This document shows positions 1-7,294 of a stretch of 19,920 nucleotides of DNA, in pieces. The DNA is from Bacillota bacterium. GTDB lineage: Bacteria; Bacillota; Clostridia; Peptostreptococcales; Anaerovoracaceae. How positions within the stretch are numbered: the stretch's first letter is position 1; every line of letters starts with the position of its first letter. Made by a program: the position numbers and the translations under genes. The stretch spans positions 1 to 19,920 of the forward strand of contig JAUNBO010000013.1 of assembly GCA_030527065.1 (NCBI GenBank), in the 5' to 3' direction. The notes beneath the pieces are model-generated. The model was not told where the DNA came from, searched no databases, and saw only the letters and a list, made by a program, of their open reading frames with translations.

Positions 1-1640
1 GTCAGCTGGACTGCGGTGTTCTCGTGAGAGAAGCGCAGGTCGTTGACCTTATCCAGACCGTAGAGGACCTGGCCCCGGGAGCCGGCAAGCTCTTCCGCCT
101 CGTGGATGGGCTGGCCGCCGCCGCCGGCGCAGCCGCCGGGACAGGCCATGATCTCCACGAAATCATACTCTACTTCGCCGGCCCGGATGGCCTCTATGAG
201 CTTCCGGGTGTTGCCCAGGCCGCTGGCCACGGCTACCCGCACCTCGCCGCCGGGAACGGCAAATTTGGCTTCCTTCCAGCCGTCCAGGCCCCGGACGCTG
301 GCAAAAGCGTCCACCGGGGGATTCTCTCCGGTCAGGAGGAAATAGGCGCTTCTCAGAGCCGCTTCCATGACGCCGCCGGTGGCGCCGAAAATCACCGCCG
401 CACCGGAGCCCTCGCCGAAGATCTCATCGAAGGCTTCCTCTTTCAGCTCCTTGGGATTGATGTGGTTGGCCCGCATCATGCGGTCCACTTCTCTGGTGGT
501 GAGGACGATGTCCACGTCCGAACCGTGTCCCGCATCGTTGACCTGCTCCACGCCTCTCTCGTATTTCTTCGCCACGCAGGGCATGATGGATACGGAGAAC
601 ACCTTCTCCGGGTCCACGCCCAGCTTCTGGGCCACGTAGGTCTTGATCAGAGGGCCGAACATCTGCTGCGGAGACTTGGCGGTGGAAAGCTGCTTCACCA
701 TATCCGGATACTGGGTCTTGGCAAAGCGGATCCAGCCGGGGCAGCAGGAGGTGAACATGGGCCAGCTGTAATCTTCCTTATGGGTGAACCTGTGAAGGAA
801 TTCGCTGCCCTCTTCCATGATGGTCAGGTCCGCCGTAAAGTTGGTGTCGAAAATGTAATCGAAGCCCAGCTTCCGCAGGCCGTTGACCATTTTCCCCAGA
901 GTGGCTTCCTCTGTGGAAAGGCCTATGCCCTCGCCCCAGGCCGCTCTTACGGCAGGGGCCACCTGCACTATGGTGACCTTATCCGGGTCCGCCAGAGCTG
1001 CGTTCATCTTGTCTACATCGTTGCGCTCTCTGAGGGCGCCGACGGGGCAGTGAGTGATACACTGGCCGCAGAGGGCGCAATCCGCCTTCTGGATGTCCAG
1101 GCCGTCCCTGACGCCTACGGTGGTCCGGGAGCCGGAGCCCACCATATCCCAGACGTGGAGGCCCTGGATATTATCGCAGACCTGTACGCAGCGCATGCAT
1201 TTGATGCACTTGGAAGCATCCCGGATCAGCGGGAAATTGGGATCCCATCTGTTGTCCGCCGCCTGATTGTTATAGGGGACCTCCAGAATGCCCAGGTCGT
1301 TGGCCAGGGTCTGAAGGACGCAGTTTCCGCTTCTGACGCAGGTGGCGCAGAGGCAATCGTGCTCGGAAAGGATCAGCTTCACGTTGGTCTCCCGGGCCTT
1401 CTTAACCTTGGGGCTGTTGGTATAGATCACCATGCCCTCTTCGGCTCTGGTGTTGCAGGAAGCCAGCAGCTTGTCTGTGCCTTCGCATTCCACCACACAG
1501 ACTCTGCATGCCCCGATCTCGTTGATCCCGGGCAGATAGCAGAGGTGGGGGATCTCAATGCCGCACTTGGCGGCGGCGTCCATGATGGTGGTCCCTTCCG
1601 GAACGCTGACGCTCTGTCCATCAATTCTCAATGTTACCAT
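1..1640 (-). CDS. hydA: [FeFe]-hydrogenase catalytic subunit, HndD/HydA type (3' end off window)
   Basis: Catalytic subunit that reversibly reduces protons to H2 in the cytoplasm. The frame runs from ATG at 1640 to the left edge, giving 546 residues without a stop; related proteins are about 575-600, so only a short C-terminal piece is missing. Seen: N-terminal [2Fe-2S] domain with C34, C45, C48, C62; a His-Cys3 cluster site (H94, C98, C101, C107); two [4Fe-4S] sites (C145/148/151/155 and C188/191/194/198); and all three H-cluster signatures, TSCCPGW at 297, MPCVAKKYE at 353, and a MACPGGCAGGGGQP block near 498. The proton-relay Cys (C299) is present. The start overlaps the upstream flavoprotein stop by 7 nt (ATGGTAA) and has a GGGGGGAG ribosome site, so translation is probably coupled. 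Known for the family: such modular hydrogenases take electrons from ferredoxin and/or NAD(P)H through partner subunits. That the partner is the adjacent flavoprotein is inference. Confidence 0.95.
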   Translation of the reverse strand, partial: MVTLRIDGQSVSVPEGTTIMDAAAKCGIEIPHLCYLPGINEIGACRVCVVECEGTDKLLASCNTRAEEGMVIYTNSPKVKKARETNVKLILSEHDCLCATCVRSGNCVLQTLANDLGILEVPYNNQAADNRWDPNFPLIRDASKCIKCMRCVQVCDNIQGLHVWDMVGSGSRTTVGVRDGLDIQKADCALCGQCITHCPVGALRERNDVDKMNAALADPDKVTIVQVAPAVRAAWGEGIGLSTEEATLGKMVNGLRKLGFDYIFDTNFTADLTIMEEGSEFLHRFTHKEDYSWPMFTSCCPGWIRFAKTQYPDMVKQLSTAKSPQQMFGPLIKTYVAQKLGVDPEKVFSVSIMPCVAKKYERGVEQVNDAGHGSDVDIVLTTREVDRMMRANHINPKELKEEAFDEIFGEGSGAAVIFGATGGVMEAALRSAYFLLTGENPPVDAFASVRGLDGWKEAKFAVPGGEVRVAVASGLGNTRKLIEAIRAGEVEYDFVEIMACPGGCAGGGGQPIHEAEELAGSRGQVLYGLDKVNDLRFSHENTAVQL

Positions 1641-3472
1641 TTTTCAACTCTCCCCCCTTTAAAAGATCCAAGACCAAAGTGGTCGCAGCGGAGGCATCTT
1701 CCGGCCTCCTGGACCGCCTCTTCCAGGGTCCAGTCGATGGCGGTGTCTTCAAAATCGGCGCCTCTTTCCGCAGCGGCCCGCTCCTTGATTTCCACTCTGC
1801 CCATGGCCGGCTTGTCGGCGCATACGGCATAGGGGATCTCCACATCCGAAGAAATCTCATGGCAGAAGCCCAGATACTCGTCGATGTTGGCGGCGGCAGT
1901 TTTGCCTGCGGCAATGGCCTTGATGACGGTGGCGGGGCCGGTGACGCAGTCGCCGCCGGCGAAGACGCCGGGCAGGGCGCTGACCACGCAGGCGGTGTCC
2001 GCATTGACGGCTCCCCGCTTGGTGGAAATGCCCAGCTCCGCATAGGGCTCTATCTCTATTTTCTGTCCGATGGCGGAGATGATGATGTCGCAGGGAATGC
2101 GCACCTTATCCGCCTTGGCGTCTACCGGGGCAGGTCTGCCGCCGGAGATCTTTCCTACGATCTGGGGACGCACCCACAGGGCGCCCACTTCGCCGTCTTT
2201 GGCCTCCACATGGTCCGGAGCCATAAGCTCCATCACCTCGCAGCCCTCCGCCACGGCGCCTTCCACTTCCTCGGCCAGAGCGGTCATGTCCGCCCTTCTT
2301 CTGCGGTAAACGATGTTGACCTCAGCCGCACCCAGGCGCTTTGCGGTCCTGGCTACGTCCATGGCCACGTTCCCGCCGCCGATGACGGCCACGCTCTTTC
2401 CGCTGAAGGAAGGCATGGTGCCGTCGCCGATGGCTCTCAGCATATCCACCGCCGGGATCACTCCCTTGGTGTCCTCACCGTCTATGCCGATGGTGGCGTA
2501 TGTATGGGCGCCTACGGAAATATAGACGGCGTCATATTCTGCCTGGAGCTTCTTGATGGCGGCGGCGTCTGCTATATCCGCATTCAATTTGACTTCCACG
2601 CCAAGGGAAAGGATCAGGTCTATGTCTTCCTGGAGACGCTCTCTGGGAAGCCTGTAGGCGGGGATGCCGTAGCGGAGCATGCCGCCCAGCTGGGCCCGCT
2701 TCTCAAACACCACGACGGAATGTCCCATAAGGGCCAGATAATAAGCTGCCGTAAGGCCGCCGGGGCCGCCGCCTATCACGGCGACTTTCTTTCCCGTTGC
2801 ATCCGCTTTTGCAGGAGCCGCAGGCTTTCCGGCCTTCTCCACGGCAAACTTCTTCAGTCCGCGGATGTTCAGCGGCGCGTCTATCATGCTTCTGCGGCAG
2901 CGGTTTTCACAAGGATGTTCGCAGATGAGAGCGCATACGGTGGGGAAAGGATTGTCTTTTCTGATCAGCTTTACCGCATCGTCGTAGCGGCCGGCGCCCA
3001 CCAGGGCGATGTAGCCGGGGATATCCACTCTGGCGGGACAGAAGCCCACGCAGGGGATGCCTTCCCGGTATTCCCGGACGCTTTCGGCGCAGATGCCGTT
3101 TTCCATGTGGGATCTGTAGTCCTCGGCAAAGCCCTCCAGCCCCCGAAGGACCATGCCCGCCGCCTCTGCGCCAATGGCACAGTCGGCGCTGTCCCTGATG
3201 GTCTCGGCGGTGGTCTTTACCAGCTCCAGGGCATTGGGACACGCATAGCCGTCCAGAATGTCTTCCAGCAGATTTTCCAGCTGGCCCAGACCCACCCGGC
3301 AGGGGGTGCATTTTCCGCAGGTCTGCGCATGGCACAGCTTTAAAAATGCAGCCGCCGTGTCCACCGGACAAAGCCCGGGAGGACTGGCGGCGACCCTGCG
3401 TTCCACGTCTTTATAGAGCCCCTCTACCACGGCCTGGGCCCGGTCGGGGGACACCCAATTGAGTCTGCTCAT
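1634..3472 (-). CDS. Composite flavoprotein: NuoF-type Fe-S domain fused to GltD-like FAD/NAD(P) oxidoreductase
   Basis: A 612-residue protein, probably the NAD(P)H-linked electron-transfer partner of the downstream hydrogenase. Seen: residues 40-100 resemble only the iron-sulfur end of NuoF/HndC (CGKCTPCRVG at 52-61 plus C98); the NuoF FMN/NADH-binding fold is absent. Residues 135-210 carry the GltD/NfnB-type cluster cysteines (C141, C145, C180, C184, C188, C192). From about 229 there is an FAD Rossmann motif (VIGGGPGGLTAAYY), then a second nucleotide-binding motif (VAVIGGGNVAMD, about 366), and a C-terminal GRCLRCDHFG. Known: GltD-like proteins oxidise NADPH or NADH on FAD and pass electrons through Fe-S clusters. 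Inferred: the FAD domain replaces the FMN module as pyridine-nucleotide site. The ATG at 3472 has a strong GGAAGGAG site 8 nt upstream; the stop overlaps hydA. An annotation as plain glutamate synthase small subunit would be misleading, because no large subunit lies nearby. Confidence 0.9.
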   Translation of the reverse strand: MSRLNWVSPDRAQAVVEGLYKDVERRVAASPPGLCPVDTAAAFLKLCHAQTCGKCTPCRVGLGQLENLLEDILDGYACPNALELVKTTAETIRDSADCAIGAEAAGMVLRGLEGFAEDYRSHMENGICAESVREYREGIPCVGFCPARVDIPGYIALVGAGRYDDAVKLIRKDNPFPTVCALICEHPCENRCRRSMIDAPLNIRGLKKFAVEKAGKPAAPAKADATGKKVAVIGGGPGGLTAAYYLALMGHSVVVFEKRAQLGGMLRYGIPAYRLPRERLQEDIDLILSLGVEVKLNADIADAAAIKKLQAEYDAVYISVGAHTYATIGIDGEDTKGVIPAVDMLRAIGDGTMPSFSGKSVAVIGGGNVAMDVARTAKRLGAAEVNIVYRRRRADMTALAEEVEGAVAEGCEVMELMAPDHVEAKDGEVGALWVRPQIVGKISGGRPAPVDAKADKVRIPCDIIISAIGQKIEIEPYAELGISTKRGAVNADTACVVSALPGVFAGGDCVTGPATVIKAIAAGKTAAANIDEYLGFCHEISSDVEIPYAVCADKPAMGRVEIKERAAAERGADFEDTAIDWTLEEAVQEAGRCLRCDHFGLGSFKGGRVEKW

Positions 3473-3481
3473 ACCTGTTCA

Positions 3482-3489
3482 CTCCTTCC
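3482..3489 (-). promoter_or_regulatory. Ribosome binding site of the composite flavoprotein
   Basis: On the minus strand GGAAGGAG lies 9 nt before the ATG at 3472. It is the strongest Shine-Dalgarno match in this leader and supports that start. Confidence 0.8.
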
Positions 3490-3514
3490 AGTTAAAGCAC
3501 ACTTATTCAGCTTT

Positions 3515-3593
3515 CATTGTCCCCGTGACCGCGATAAGGAAAGTTCACACCAGGCTCCCCCGGTTTCCCTTATGCTTCCCTCAATGAACAATG
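3515..3593 (-). other. Foldable 5' leader of the hydrogenase operon
   Basis: The roughly 130-nt leader between the predicted promoter and the flavoprotein start can fold. An outer helix pairs CATTGT (complement of 3588-3593) with ACAATG (complement of 3515-3520). It encloses a hairpin pairing ATAAGGGAAA with TTTCCTTAT (complements of 3564-3573 and 3534-3542, one bulge) around a GC-rich loop. I cannot match it to a riboswitch class with confidence. The pairing is seen by eye only; no energy calculation was done. Confidence 0.35.
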
Positions 3594-3608
3594 CACACCA
3601 ATATGAAA

Positions 3609-3638
3609 ATTGTACTTGATTTGAGCCCTGTTTGTCAA
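3609..3638 (-). promoter_or_regulatory. Sigma-A-type promoter for the hydrogenase operon
   Basis: On the minus strand TTGACA (complement of 3633-3638) and TACAAT (complement of 3609-3614) are 18 bp apart. The -35 is a perfect consensus and the -10 matches 5 of 6. Expected transcription start is near 3602, giving a leader of about 130 nt. It lies in the gap after rpe, so the hydrogenase genes can be expressed apart from the kinase operon. No convincing Rex operator palindrome was seen next to it. Confidence 0.75.
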
Positions 3639-3691
3639 GCATTGACGAAAGGAATCAAAAAAATTCCAAGCGGTTGTTACTATTAAAGGGG

Positions 3692-3738
3692 GCGCCAGGG
3701 GGCGGTTTGCCGGTCTGTCCTCGGCCCAGAGAATTTTA
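3692..3738. repeat. Intergenic repeat, copy A (also at 19855-19903)
   Basis: A 47-nt segment matched by 49 nt at 19855-19903 in the same orientation. Positions 3701-3738 are identical to 19866-19903 (38 of 38). The only difference in the rest is two extra bases in copy B. Weaker similarity continues leftward to about 3670. On the minus strand it begins with the rpe TAA stop, so it occupies the very start of the rpe 3' UTR. Minus-strand RNA could form small helices (GCCG with CGGC; CGCC with GGCG), and the 2-nt indel falls in the loop of the latter. Function unknown. Confidence 0.85.
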
Positions 3739-4398
3739 TATCATCCGGGCCTTGAACTCCCGGCAGCGGGCGGGGATATCCGCCGCCTTGAACACGGAAT
3801 TTCCGGCCACTAAAATGTCTGCGCCGGCCTCCAGGGCCCGGCCCAGATTTTCCAGATTCACCCCTCCGTCCAGGCCGATGGCCAGCTCCGGATTGCGGAA
3901 CTCCGGCCTTCCCCGCAGGGCCGCCGTTTCCCGCACCTTTTCCAGAGTGTAGGGCAGCAGGCTCTGGCCGCCGAAGCCCGGATTCACAGACATGATGAGC
4001 ACCTGGTCCGCCAGCTCCAGCACCCAGTCCAGCACCCGCAGAGAGGTGGCGGGATTCAGGGCCACCCCCGCCTTCACCCCCATATCGTGAATGGTCTTCA
4101 GCGTGCGGTCCAGATGGACGCAGGCCTCCGCATGGACCGTAATGTACTCCGTCTGCTCCGTCACGAACTCCTTCAGGTAGCGGTCGGGCTCTTCTATCAT
4201 CAGATGCACGTCGAAGGGAAGGGCTGTTTTGCCCACCAGGCTCTTCATGACGGTGGCCCCGAAGGAGATGTTGGGGACAAAATGGCCGTCCATCACGTCC
4301 ACATGGATCAGGTCCGCTCCGCCGGCCTCTATTGCCGCCACCTGCTCTCCCAGTCGGGAGAAATCCGCACATAAAATGGAAGGCGCCAGTCTCTTCAT
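3736..4398 (-). CDS. rpe: Ribulose-phosphate 3-epimerase
   Basis: Interconverts ribulose 5-phosphate and xylulose 5-phosphate in the cytosolic pentose-phosphate pathway. The 220-residue (beta/alpha)8 protein has the usual length. Seen: N-terminal APSILCADFSRL; metal/catalytic residues H32 and D34 in IHVDVMDGHFVPN, H65 in DVHLMIE, D177 in GLDGGV; and the phosphate loop MSVNPGFGGQ at 136-145. The ATG at 4398 overlaps the rsgA stop by one base (TGATG), a typical coupling junction, with AGAGGA upstream inside rsgA. It is the last gene of the rsmB-prpC-prkC-rsgA-rpe unit; its TAA stop is the first codon of a repeated intergenic element. rsgA-rpe adjacency is common in Firmicutes, where thiamine pyrophosphokinase often follows; that gene is absent here. 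Confidence 0.97.
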   Translation of the reverse strand: MKRLAPSILCADFSRLGEQVAAIEAGGADLIHVDVMDGHFVPNISFGATVMKSLVGKTALPFDVHLMIEEPDRYLKEFVTEQTEYITVHAEACVHLDRTLKTIHDMGVKAGVALNPATSLRVLDWVLELADQVLIMSVNPGFGGQSLLPYTLEKVRETAALRGRPEFRNPELAIGLDGGVNLENLGRALEAGADILVAGNSVFKAADIPARCREFKARMI

Positions 4399-5267
4399 CA
4401 GTATTTCCTCTTTTCCTGTATTTCTTTTAACAAAGTGAGATAGCTTTCATATCTGGAGGGATGGATCTCCCCTGCGGCAGCCGCCTCCCGGACCCGGCAG
4501 TCCGGCTCCTTTACATGGCGGCAGTTATCGAAGCGGCAGCGTCCTGCCAGAGCGCCGATCTCCGGATAGAGGAACTGCAATTCCTCTTCCTCCGCCTCCA
4601 ATACATCGAAGGAGGTGAAGCCCGGCGTATCAAAGAGCAGGCCTCCTTCCCAGCGGAACAGCTCCGCATGACGGGTGGTATGTTTCCCGCGGCGGGATTT
4701 CCCGCCTATGGCGCCGGTCTCCATCAGGGCTTCCCCCGCCAGAGCGTTGAGCAGGGTGGACTTTCCCACGCCGGAAGGCCCTGCCAGGGCGCTGCTTTTC
4801 CCCCAGAGGGCTTTTCGCAGAGCTTCTGTGCCCCGGCCGGTGCAGCCGCTTACCGGGAACACCGGATAGAGGCCCCGGTAAACGTCCGCCACCCTTTCCG
4901 TCTCCTGCTCTGTAACCAGATCCGTCTTGTTCAGGCAGAGAAGGATTTCCGTCCGGTGCTTCTCCGCCATCACCAGAAAGCGGTCTATGGACGGCAGATT
5001 GGGAGAAGGGTCCCTCAGGGCCGCCACGATCACCAGCAAGTCTACATTGGCCACGGGAGGGCGGATGAACCGGTTTTTCCGGGGCAATATCTCGTTGAGC
5101 ACCGCCTCCTCTTCATCCAGAGGCTCCACTATGACCCGGTCCCCCACGCAGGGCACCTCTCCGTCTTTGCGGAAGATGCCCCGGGCCCGGCACTGCCAGA
5201 CCTTTTCCTCTTCCTCGGTCCGCACATAATAGAAGCCGCCTACGCCTCTGAGGATGGTTCCCTGCAT
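4398..5267 (-). CDS. rsgA: Ribosome small subunit-dependent GTPase RsgA
   Basis: Circularly permuted GTPase that acts in late 30S-subunit maturation. The 289-residue protein shows the permuted motif order expected for this family: N-terminal OB domain (about 1-68), then G4 NKTD at 113-116, G1 GPSGVGKS at 163-170, G2 GKHTT at 194-198, and G3 DTPG at 213-216. A C-terminal zinc knuckle uses C244, C249, H251 and C257. The ATG at 5267 overlaps the prkC stop by one base (TGATG), and the rsgA stop overlaps rpe the same way. Known: in Bacillus this GTPase is a substrate of the PrkC kinase, which makes cotranscription with prpC-prkC functionally sensible; phosphorylation in this organism is not shown. 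All key residues are intact. Confidence 0.97.
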   Translation of the reverse strand: MQGTILRGVGGFYYVRTEEEEKVWQCRARGIFRKDGEVPCVGDRVIVEPLDEEEAVLNEILPRKNRFIRPPVANVDLLVIVAALRDPSPNLPSIDRFLVMAEKHRTEILLCLNKTDLVTEQETERVADVYRGLYPVFPVSGCTGRGTEALRKALWGKSSALAGPSGVGKSTLLNALAGEALMETGAIGGKSRRGKHTTRHAELFRWEGGLLFDTPGFTSFDVLEAEEEELQFLYPEIGALAGRCRFDNCRHVKEPDCRVREAAAAGEIHPSRYESYLTLLKEIQEKRKY

Positions 5268-7291
5268 CAGTTCACCGCTCCGGTATCGAAGTTCACATTA
5301 TAGGTCAGCACCACCACGTTGTCGAAGATGACCGTCACCGTCCCCATGCCCGTGCCGCTGAGGGTGATGGTTTCGGATTCGTTGCTCTTGAGCCGCTGCT
5401 CCTGGTTGATGACGGTCTGGACGCCGCTGTCGTCGGACACCACCACAGTCAGGCTGAATACGTCGTTGACGGCGCTGCTGTAAGGAATGGTGACGGGGAT
5501 GGACACCGGCCCGGACAGATCCGGTCCCGTGCTGACGGTGATGTCCACCGCCGTTCCTATCTCTATCTCGGTCCCGGGCTCCACGGCCTGGGAGATGATC
5601 TGGTTTTCTTCATATTCGTCGCTGGAAGCAAAGCTGGAAACTCCCAGTTCCAGCTCCAGGGCCTCCATTTCGGCCTGAGCCTCTTCCACCGCCTTGCCCC
5701 GGAGATCCGGCATCTCCACCGTTTCCGTCTCTTCGCCCAGGCTGACGTACAGAGTCACTTCCGTTCCCGGCTCCGCTTCCTCTCCGCCCTCCGGCGACTG
5801 ACGGAATATGATGTCCTCCGGATATTCGTGATATTCCTCCTGGACGCTGGTCACCACGTAGCCGTAACTCTCCAGAATGAACACGGCGTCGTCCCGGGTC
5901 TTTCCGACCACCTCCGGTATGGTATCCGCCGCCGGCCCCAGGCTGACGTTGACGGTAACGGTGTAGCCTTCCCGGACCATCATCTCCGCCACCGGGTCCT
6001 GGGAGATGATCTGGCCCTCTTCATATTCGTTGTTGTTCAGCTCCCGGCCCACTTCCAGCTCCAGCCCCAGCTCTGCCAGAGCTTCTTCCGCTTCTTCCAC
6101 CGTCATGGAGACCAGGTCCGGGACCTGCACTTCCTCCAGCTGACCGAGAGAAGAAAGGAGGTTGCTGAGCAATATGCCCAGAGGGATCGCCACTATGAGG
6201 GCCGCTATGATGATGAAGAGCGTGGTCTTGCTGATCTTCTTTTTGCCTTTTGTCTTTCCGTGTTTGTTGCCGTTCCCCATGTGTCCGCCTCCGCTGCCGT
6301 TGCCGTTCCCCGTCCTCTGGCCGCCGTTTTCTCCGGCGTCGTAAGCCGGCGGCTGTCCTTCTCCGCCGTCCTCCGGCAGAGCCCCTTCCCCGCCGCCGTT
6401 CCGGTTCACTGCGGCCATCACCATGGTGGCCTCCAGCCCCTTGTCCGTGCCGCCGCCGTAATACAGGATGTCGCTGAGACGGGCTTTGTCCAGGGCCTCA
6501 TACATTTCCTCTGCGGATTTGAAGCGGTTGATCTGATACTTGTTGGTGGCCTTTATGATGATGTCTTCCAGGTCCTTGGGAATGCCGGGCTTCAGCTCCG
6601 AGGGTTTTGGCATTTCCTCGTTCATGTGCATCAGAGCCACGGCCACGGGGTTTTCTGCATCGAAAGGCACCTGTCCCGTAATCATCTCATAAAGGACGAT
6701 GCCCAGCGAATAGATGTCCGACTTCTCGTCCACATAGCCGCCCCGGGCCTGCTCCGGCGAGAAATAGTGGACGGAGCCCATAATTGTGCCCGTGTTCCCC
6801 ATCACCGTGGCGCTGTTCACCGCCTTGGCGATGCCGAAGTCCGTTATTTTGGCGGTGCCGTCCTCCATCAGAAGGATGTTGTGGGGCTTTACGTCCCGGT
6901 GGATGATCTGGTTCTTGTGGGCGTGGCTCAGGGCCAGGGCCACCTGCTTGCCGGTTTCCACCACCTGCCGGGGCTTCATGGGCCCTTCCTCCCGGATGAC
7001 GTCGCTGAGGACCTTCCCCTCTATCAGTTCCATGACGATATAATGGATGTTCCCTTCCCTGCCCACGTCGTACACGTTGACGATGTTGGGATGGGAAAGA
7101 CTGGCCGCCGACTGGGATTCCCGGCGAAAGCTGTCTATGAACTTCACGTCCTTGGTCAGCTCCGGCTTCAATATCTTTATGGCCACGAAGCGGTTCAGGA
7201 GCTTGTCTCTCCCCTTGTATACCACAGCCATGCCGCCGTCCCCTATTTTTTCCAGCAGCTCATATCTGCCGGCCAGCGTCCTGCTGCTCAT
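5267..7291 (-). CDS. prkC: Membrane Ser/Thr protein kinase with three PASTA repeats (PrkC/PknB)
   Basis: Single-pass membrane kinase that senses cell-wall fragments or lipid II outside and phosphorylates Ser/Thr inside; controls growth, wall metabolism and, in Bacillus, spore germination. Of 674 residues, 8-270 form a Hanks kinase: glycine loop IGDGGMAVVYKG, K39 of VAIK, E58, HRDVKPHN with D133, DFG at 151, and SPEQARG after a Thr-rich activation segment. A Gly/Asn/Lys-rich linker (about 290-353) precedes one transmembrane helix (about 356-378). Three PASTA domains follow (about 382-448, 449-515, 516-585), then a beta-rich tail of about 90 residues. The start lies 3 nt after the prpC stop, with GAGGAGG in the end of prpC. 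PASTA 1 and PASTA 3 share a near-identical DNA segment. The partner phosphatase PrpC is directly upstream. Confidence 0.97.
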   Translation of the reverse strand: MSSRTLAGRYELLEKIGDGGMAVVYKGRDKLLNRFVAIKILKPELTKDVKFIDSFRRESQSAASLSHPNIVNVYDVGREGNIHYIVMELIEGKVLSDVIREEGPMKPRQVVETGKQVALALSHAHKNQIIHRDVKPHNILLMEDGTAKITDFGIAKAVNSATVMGNTGTIMGSVHYFSPEQARGGYVDEKSDIYSLGIVLYEMITGQVPFDAENPVAVALMHMNEEMPKPSELKPGIPKDLEDIIIKATNKYQINRFKSAEEMYEALDKARLSDILYYGGGTDKGLEATMVMAAVNRNGGGEGALPEDGGEGQPPAYDAGENGGQRTGNGNGSGGGHMGNGNKHGKTKGKKKISKTTLFIIIAALIVAIPLGILLSNLLSSLGQLEEVQVPDLVSMTVEEAEEALAELGLELEVGRELNNNEYEEGQIISQDPVAEMMVREGYTVTVNVSLGPAADTIPEVVGKTRDDAVFILESYGYVVTSVQEEYHEYPEDIIFRQSPEGGEEAEPGTEVTLYVSLGEETETVEMPDLRGKAVEEAQAEMEALELELGVSSFASSDEYEENQIISQAVEPGTEIEIGTAVDITVSTGPDLSGPVSIPVTIPYSSAVNDVFSLTVVVSDDSGVQTVINQEQRLKSNESETITLSGTGMGTVTVIFDNVVVLTYNVNFDTGAVN

Positions 7292-7294
7292 ACC

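Noticed and set aside
24..1832. 602-codon open frame on the plus strand opposite hydA
   Set aside because: It is the antisense shadow of a hydrogenase with every catalytic motif. High GC and codon bias keep the opposite frame open; the translation is low complexity with no domain.
3515..3602. Cobalamin-riboswitch resemblance in the hydrogenase leader (AAGGGAA, GGUGUGAA, CGCGGUC fragments)
   Set aside because: Fragment spacing is wrong, the standard CCCGC-CUGU box and the 3' peripheral elements are missing, and the genes are not usual B12 targets.
3645..3675. Terminator for rpe from the GGAAT/ATTCC palindrome around a T run
   Set aside because: The stem has only five weak pairs and the T run is in the loop rather than after the stem. 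It also lies next to the -35 of the hydrogenase promoter.
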